This document shows positions 7,230 to 10,661 of a stretch of 10,661 nt of DNA, in pieces. The position numbers were made by a program, and so were the translations under genes. The DNA is from Saprospiraceae bacterium (GTDB taxonomy: Bacteria; Bacteroidota; Bacteroidia; Chitinophagales; Saprospiraceae): assembly GCA_020849825.1 (NCBI GenBank), contig JADZFP010000270.1, forward strand, positions 1 to 10,661, read 5' to 3'. Within the stretch, counting starts at the first letter, position 1. Every line of letters starts with the position of its first letter. The notes under the pieces are model-generated. The model did not search any database. It saw only the letters and a program-made list of their open reading frames with translations, and was not told the DNA's origin.

Positions 7230-7861
7230 AGGTTACCAATCAGAAATAATTGCGCCATGCCGATCAGTTGTTTCAATCGATCGAAGGCGCGTTGCTTGCG
7301 TTTTCGTATGTTTTCTTCCGAGACTTCCATTTCGCGGGCCAGGTCGGCAAGTTTCTCCCCGGCGTAAAAGCGGCATAGCAGGTCGCGGTCGTTTTCATTC
7401 AATTCGAGGAGTTTTTGCCTGATGTCGCGGGCGCGTTGGCGGGCAAGTTCGTCGTCGTTCGTCCAGTCGCTCAGTTCCTGTTGTACCGTTTGAAAACCGG
7501 CCGGGTCGTCGGGCCGGTAGATAAGCGCTTCTTTTTTCAAACGTGCGAAGCCTTCCTTCAGGGTCAGTTCGGCTACTTTGAACATGAGAGATTGCAATTC
7601 CCGGGCTTGTTCAAACCGGCCTTTTTCAAACAGGGTGTAAAATCTCGACAGGCTTTCCGAGAAAATTTCCAAAACAAACTCCTGCTCCGACATGACGGCA
7701 TAAGCCGGCAGCCGCCCTATTCGCTTTCGCAGCCAAGGCAAAGTGACTTGCCGCAGGGAGCCGACCAAATCCGTCCAGGCTTTTTCGTCCCGCCGCCTCA
7801 ACCGGGCGATGAGTAAAGAAAAATCACTGGTTTGTGACGCACTCTGAATGTCTTCATTCAT
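7196..7861 (-). CDS. ECF-type sigma-70 family RNA polymerase sigma factor
   Basis: 221 aa, cytoplasmic; directs RNA polymerase to a small set of promoters. Residues about 14-110 correspond to region 2 (FSLLIARLRRRDEKAWTDLV, then the FVLEIFSESLSRFY and ELQSLMFKVA helices), although divergent from the classic form. Residues about 148-200 are region 4, with the helix-turn-helix LADLAREMEVSEENIRKRKQRAFDRLKQLI. There is no region 3, as expected for ECF sigmas. The reading frame is open up to a TTG at 7921, but that would add a Phe/Tyr/Lys stretch unlike the family. I chose ATG 7861 because the usual N-terminus begins there and an 11-bp promoter-like element ends 17 bases before it. It forms an operon with the overlapping anti-sigma-like gene and is divergent from the carbonic anhydrase gene. 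Confidence 0.83.
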   Translation of the reverse strand: MNEDIQSASQTSDFSLLIARLRRRDEKAWTDLVGSLRQVTLPWLRKRIGRLPAYAVMSEQEFVLEIFSESLSRFYTLFEKGRFEQARELQSLMFKVAELTLKEGFARLKKEALIYRPDDPAGFQTVQQELSDWTNDDELARQRARDIRQKLLELNENDRDLLCRFYAGEKLADLAREMEVSEENIRKRKQRAFDRLKQLIGMAQLFLIGNLWTAQLSTVTI

Positions 7862-8086
7862 GACATGACATGGGGAAACAAAACGTGACCACTTTTTATA
7901 AAAAAAATAATCGGAGCGCAAAAAAAACCAAAACCGGGTAAGGGGTAGAAATTTTTTTCCCTCAGGCTGTCACGTTTTGCCTCCTGTGCTCATATCTCCC
8001 CATAAGTAAATGCACGGCGGTGTCGCAACCGACGGCTTTTGCTTAAAGAACTATCCTTCATCCTTCATTTATCTGCTCTATCTAAC
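7862..8086. promoter_or_regulatory. Divergent promoter region between sigma factor and carbonic anhydrase genes
   Basis: 225 bp, AT-rich in its first half with several A/T runs. It contains no credible gene and no clean TAnnTTTG box toward the carbonic anhydrase. Its main feature is the exact inverted pair at 7879-7889 and 7969-7979, annotated separately. The carbonic anhydrase leader would be about 100 nt if transcription begins just after the 7969-7979 copy. Confidence 0.5.
7879..7979. repeat. Inverted 11-bp pair, candidate ECF promoter or operator elements
   Basis: GTCACGTTTTG occurs at 7969-7979 on the plus strand, facing the carbonic anhydrase gene, and at 7889-7879 on the minus strand, facing the sigma gene. 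Similarity continues past both copies as YYTCC, giving 14 of 16 identical bases. The minus copy ends 17 bases before the sigma ATG, a promoter-like distance; the plus copy ends 107 bases before the carbonic anhydrase ATG. The CGT core recalls -10 elements of ECF promoters. It could instead be a repressor site or chance. Confidence 0.5.
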
Positions 8087-8872
8087 ATGAAAAATGTATT
8101 TCAACTCAGTTTTCTGCTGCTCGGCGGCGCTTTCCTGACCCTCACTTCCTGCAAAGACGACAAACAAACCACGTTGCCTTCCTGCGATGGCGTGCATTGG
8201 GAGTATTCCGGCGAAGACGGCCCCGAGCACTGGAAAGACCTCTGCATCGACTACACGGAATGCGGCGGCGCTGCCCAGTCGCCCATCGACATTGCCGGCG
8301 CCATGGACGACAACTCCCTGGCCGCTATCGGCGAACATTTCGTTGCTTCCGCGACGCATGCCGTCAATAACGGCCATACTGTTCAGTTCAACTGCGATGC
8401 CGGCAGCGAAATCACACTGGGCGGCCAAACCTACAAACTCCTCCAGTACCACTTCCACACCCACAGCGAGCACACCGTAGGCGGTGTTTCGTACCCGATG
8501 GAAGTGCACTTCGTACACAAAAACGAAAGCACCGGAAAACTTGCCGTGATTGGCGTGTTTTTCAAGGAGGGCGCCGAAAATAACTTTCTCAAGCCCTTCA
8601 TCGAGCACTTGCCGGCCACCAAAGACGCCACTTTCGACGATGCCAACCTGACGTTCAACGTATCGGATTGCCTGCCCTCCAATCGCAGTTACTACACCTA
8701 CGGCGGTTCGCTTACCACGCCGCCTTGCTCGGAAATCGTGACCTGGCTGGTGATGGAGCATCCCGTCGAGGCTTCGCACGAACAAATCGAAGCGTTCCAC
8801 GACGTGGAGCACGACAACGCCCGCCCGGTACAGGCACTGGGTAACCGTTCGCTGAAACATGCGAGCCTTTAA
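8087..8872 (+). CDS. Alpha-class carbonic anhydrase, lipoprotein
   Basis: 261 aa; interconverts CO2 and bicarbonate outside the cytoplasm. The N-terminus MKNVFQLSFLLLGGAFLTLTSC is a lipoprotein signal with the acylated Cys22 in an LTSC lipobox, so the mature protein is predicted to be membrane-tethered. Zinc ligands are His122 and His124 (HFH) and His141 (MEVHFVH). His97 in NNGHTVQ matches the proton-shuttle position, Glu128 (SEHT) and Glu139 match the gate and indirect ligand, and TTPPCSE (210-216) carries the active-site Thr. Cys59 (before QSPIDI) and Cys214 (TPPC) fit the disulfide of secreted bacterial enzymes. The full family length is present and all key residues are intact. ATG 8087 is chosen over an in-frame TTG at 8039 because it gives a proper lipoprotein signal. 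It is divergent from the sigma operon and may share its regulation. Confidence 0.96.
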   Translation: MKNVFQLSFLLLGGAFLTLTSCKDDKQTTLPSCDGVHWEYSGEDGPEHWKDLCIDYTECGGAAQSPIDIAGAMDDNSLAAIGEHFVASATHAVNNGHTVQFNCDAGSEITLGGQTYKLLQYHFHTHSEHTVGGVSYPMEVHFVHKNESTGKLAVIGVFFKEGAENNFLKPFIEHLPATKDATFDDANLTFNVSDCLPSNRSYYTYGGSLTTPPCSEIVTWLVMEHPVEASHEQIEAFHDVEHDNARPVQALGNRSLKHASL

Positions 8873-8922
8873 AGGCTACCGCGCCGGCGACTATTTTCTC
8901 TCTACGTTCAGATTTTAAACCG

Positions 8923-8956
8923 AACCGGCTGCCACTCAGGCGGCCGGTTTTTTTAT
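8923..8956 (+). terminator. Intrinsic terminator of the carbonic anhydrase gene
   Basis: AACCGGC (8923-8929) pairs with GCCGGTT (8943-8949). The stem extends inward through a T-G pair and GCC/GGC to an ACTCA loop, about 11 bp in all. A run of seven T (8948-8954) overlaps its 3' side. It lies 51 bases after the stop codon. Confidence 0.9.
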
Positions 8957-8993
8957 TTAAAGCCATACGGAGACTTTTTCCCCGAAATTTCAC

Positions 8994-9022
8994 TTGCCCC
9001 CGCCGCGCCAAACCTACCTTTG
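8994..9022 (+). promoter_or_regulatory. Promoter of the M43 metalloprotease gene
   Basis: TTG (8994-8996), an 18-base spacer and TACCTTTG (9015-9022) match the Bacteroidota -33/-7 consensus. The -7 box ends 30 bases before the chosen ATG at 9053, giving a leader of about 25 nt. The box overlaps an in-frame TTG at 9020, which argues against that TTG being the start codon. Confidence 0.65.
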
Positions 9023-9052
9023 AATATTCGTTTACCTACCCTTACTACATTC

Positions 9053-10366
9053 ATGAAACCGTTTGCCAGCCTTTTTCTCCTGTTGTTGCCCTGCCTCACG
9101 GCAAATGCCCAAACCCCCTCCATTCTTTGCGGCAACGACATCTTCAACCAGATCGTCCGCACCCATCACCCCGAACTTGCCGCCGGCTTCGACGCGGCTT
9201 TCGACGAAGCCCGCCAGCCCGGCGCCCATCCGCGCGGCCCGCTCACGATCAACGTCGTGGTGCACGTCGTGTGGAAAGATGCCGCCGAAAACCTCTCCGA
9301 CGACGTCATTTACGACCAGATCGCCGTGCTCAACGCCGATTATAACCGCCTCAACGCCGATACCGGCAACCTGCGGCCGCCCTTTCAGCCGGTTGCCGGC
9401 GCTGCCGATATCCATTTCAATCTCGTCGCTATCGAGCGCGTGCAAACCACTGCGCTCTTCGAGATCGATGTGTTGGGTACCGACCTGCTGGGCAATCTCA
9501 AACATACCGACGAGGGCGGCAGCGATGCCTGGGATACCGACCATTACCTCAATATCTGGGTCTGCAAAATTCAGCCGCTGGCCTTCGGCCCGATCGTGAT
9601 CGGCCAGGTGCTCGGCTTCGCATTTCCCCCCAACAACCTGCCCCACTGGCCCGCCGATTCGGGCGCGCCCAACCTCGATGAAGACGGCGTGGTGATCGAT
9701 TACCGCGCTTTCGGCAGCAACAACCCCAATCCGCTCGAATTTCCGGGCGTCGGCACGCTCACCGTCAAAGGCCGCACGCCCACGCACGAGGTGGGTCATT
9801 ACCTCGGGCTGCGCCACATCTGGGGCGACGGCGGTGTGCTGGGCCCCAACGACTGCGACCAAAGCGACGGCGTCGATGATACGCCCTATGCCAATGCTCA
9901 GTCGAACTTCGACTGCGACATCAGCAAAAATACCTGTCCGCAGGTGGAACTGTTTTACGGAACCGACATGCCCGACCTGATCGAAAATTACATGGACTAC
10001 GCCAGCGAAGACTGCATGAATATGTTTACCAAAGGCCAGGTCGAGCTCATGCGCAATGTGCTCACAGGCCCGCGCAGCGGCTTGCTCGAATCAGTGGCGA
10101 CCCATCAGCCTTCGGCGACAGCGGCGGGATTCCGCTTGTCGCCCAACCCGGCGAATGGCCGGGTGCGCGTCGATTTGTCGACGTCCGCTTCGGCCGGCGG
10201 CAGCCTGCAATTGTACGGCTCGGAGGGGCGGTTGTTGCAAAGCAAGACCCTGCCGGAGGGCACGGCTTCCGAGTGGGTTGAGCTGAGCGGACTGCCGCCG
10301 GGGCTGTACGTGGTACGGGTGCAAAACGGGGGGCAGTGGGCAGTCGAGCGGCTGGTGGTTCGGTAA
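9053..10366 (+). CDS. Secreted M43 family (pappalysin/cytophagalysin) zinc metalloprotease with T9SS sorting domain
   Basis: 437 aa. A signal peptide (MKPFASLFLLLLPCLTANAQ, likely cleaved after Ala19) is followed by a short propeptide-like segment and the M43 core, which opens with INVVVHVVW at about 66-74. The metzincin motif HEVGHYLGLRH places the zinc ligands at His245, His249 and His255, with Glu246 as catalytic base. A Met-turn follows at Met314 (NYMDYASEDCMNMF). From about residue 360 to the end lies a type A T9SS C-terminal domain: FRLSPNPANGRVRVDL, then beta strands and GLYVVRVQNGG with a basic end. The protein should cross the inner membrane by Sec and the outer membrane by the Por system, then be released or anchored. 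All catalytic residues are present. Likely substrates are extracellular proteins or peptides. It appears monocistronic, with its own promoter. Confidence 0.95.
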   Translation: MKPFASLFLLLLPCLTANAQTPSILCGNDIFNQIVRTHHPELAAGFDAAFDEARQPGAHPRGPLTINVVVHVVWKDAAENLSDDVIYDQIAVLNADYNRLNADTGNLRPPFQPVAGAADIHFNLVAIERVQTTALFEIDVLGTDLLGNLKHTDEGGSDAWDTDHYLNIWVCKIQPLAFGPIVIGQVLGFAFPPNNLPHWPADSGAPNLDEDGVVIDYRAFGSNNPNPLEFPGVGTLTVKGRTPTHEVGHYLGLRHIWGDGGVLGPNDCDQSDGVDDTPYANAQSNFDCDISKNTCPQVELFYGTDMPDLIENYMDYASEDCMNMFTKGQVELMRNVLTGPRSGLLESVATHQPSATAAGFRLSPNPANGRVRVDLSTSASAGGSLQLYGSEGRLLQSKTLPEGTASEWVELSGLPPGLYVVRVQNGGQWAVERLVVR

Positions 10367-10406
10367 ATGGGTCAATAAATTGAGGCATAAACACCTGCAA
10401 AGTCAA

Positions 10407-10542
10407 ATTACATGATTGCATGATTTTAGATTGTTGATTTAAGAAGTATCCTTAGCGTATAGCGCGACACTTAGTCAAGTGAAAAGCGGCCAACGCTAAC
10501 ACCTTCAACAATCTACAATCATGTAATCTGCGATCATGTAAT
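10407..10542. repeat. Nested inverted-repeat element (REP/MITE-like or structured RNA)
   Basis: The left arm 10407-10437 and right arm 10505-10542 are reverse complements at 29 of 31 positions once a 7-base insertion (10529-10535) in the right arm is removed. Inside lie TTAGCG (10452-10457) paired with CGCTAA (10494-10499), and CACTT (10468-10472) paired with AAGTG (10477-10481). All three stems nest symmetrically. The right arm also contains ATCATGTAATC twice (10518-10528 and 10533-10543). There is no reading frame of note. It could be an intergenic palindromic repeat, a small non-autonomous element, or a transcribed structure serving as a terminator. Confidence 0.7.
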
Positions 10543-10608
10543 CCAACTGATGATCAATAATTTGAATTTTTGATTGAGACCATTCAGCGTTCATGCGTCT
10601 GTCCTGGG

Positions 10609-10661
10609 TCAACCCCCCAGCCAGTTCTTAAATTCTCCCGCTCTTTCCCGGCTCACAAACA
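10609..10661 (-). CDS. Possible 3' end of a minus-strand gene
   Basis: On the minus strand an open frame enters from the window edge and ends at TGA (10611-10609), reading FVSRERAGEFKNWLGG. Its composition looks like real protein, and GC is higher than in the adjacent spacer. Only about 16 codons are visible, so no family can be named and it may be chance. If real, the gene converges on the protease gene. Confidence 0.3.
   Translation of the reverse strand, partial: FVSRERAGEFKNWLGG

Larger units (their letters stand above)
10367..10661. other. Intergenic region downstream of the protease gene
   Basis: 295 bp, clearly more AT-rich than the genes. It holds the nested inverted-repeat element at 10407-10542, then an AT-rich stretch with a short palindrome (TCAAT 10554-10558 / ATTGA 10573-10577), and a possible minus-strand gene end at the window edge. 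There is no T-tailed terminator directly after the protease stop. Confidence 0.6.

Noticed and set aside
8078..8860. 260-codon frame antisense to the carbonic anhydrase
   Set aside because: The sense frame carries every alpha-carbonic anhydrase residue; the antisense product has low-complexity Val/Gly/Glu composition without motifs.
9032..9862. 276-codon frame antisense to the M43 protease
   Set aside because: It mirrors the GC-rich protease codons; no motif, and the protease is certain.
1..10661. CRISPR array, tRNA, rRNA or transposase
   Set aside because: No regularly spaced repeats, no tRNA-like cloverleaf, no rRNA signature and no transposase motif were seen on either strand.

Overview
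The window comes from a member of the Bacteroidota, most likely a Saprospiria/Lewinella-type bacterium of medium-high GC. The evidence is a secreted protease with a type IX secretion (T9SS) C-terminal sorting domain, promoter-like TAnnTTTG (-7) / TTG (-33) boxes, a long Bacteroidota-type RecQ, and a TPR-CHAT protein beside an ECF sigma/anti-sigma pair. The phylum is well supported; the class is an inference from gene content.

Layout. 1-845 (minus): kdsD (KpsF/GutQ arabinose-5-phosphate isomerase), cut at its 3' end by the window edge and apparently starting at TTG. 846-1285: a divergent intergenic region with promoter-like boxes, a terminator-like hairpin and two further hairpins. 1286-3502 (plus): recQ, followed by a strong intrinsic terminator. 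3677-6412 (plus): a secreted TPR-CHAT (caspase-like) protein. It converges, with only 19 bp between stops, on a minus-strand two-gene operon at 7861-6432: an ECF-type sigma factor whose end overlaps the start of a single-pass anti-sigma-like membrane protein. 7862-8086: a divergent promoter region holding an exact 11-bp inverted pair. 8087-8872 (plus): a lipoprotein alpha-carbonic anhydrase with a clear terminator. 9053-10366 (plus): a secreted M43 (pappalysin/cytophagalysin) metalloprotease with a T9SS sorting domain. 10367-10661: no convincing gene apart from a possible gene end at the edge, but a 136-bp nested inverted-repeat element.

How they may work together. kdsD and recQ are housekeeping genes (Kdo/LPS precursor supply; DNA repair) and share only a divergent intergenic region. 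The more unusual part is 3677-8872. A membrane-anchored anti-sigma factor with a periplasmic sensor-like tail could hold the sigma factor inactive. The 11-bp element, one copy facing the sigma gene and one facing the carbonic anhydrase gene, suggests autoregulation and co-regulation. The exported CHAT protease-like protein beside the operon is a natural partner or target, for example by cleaving envelope proteins. This link is inferred from position; no sequence feature proves it.
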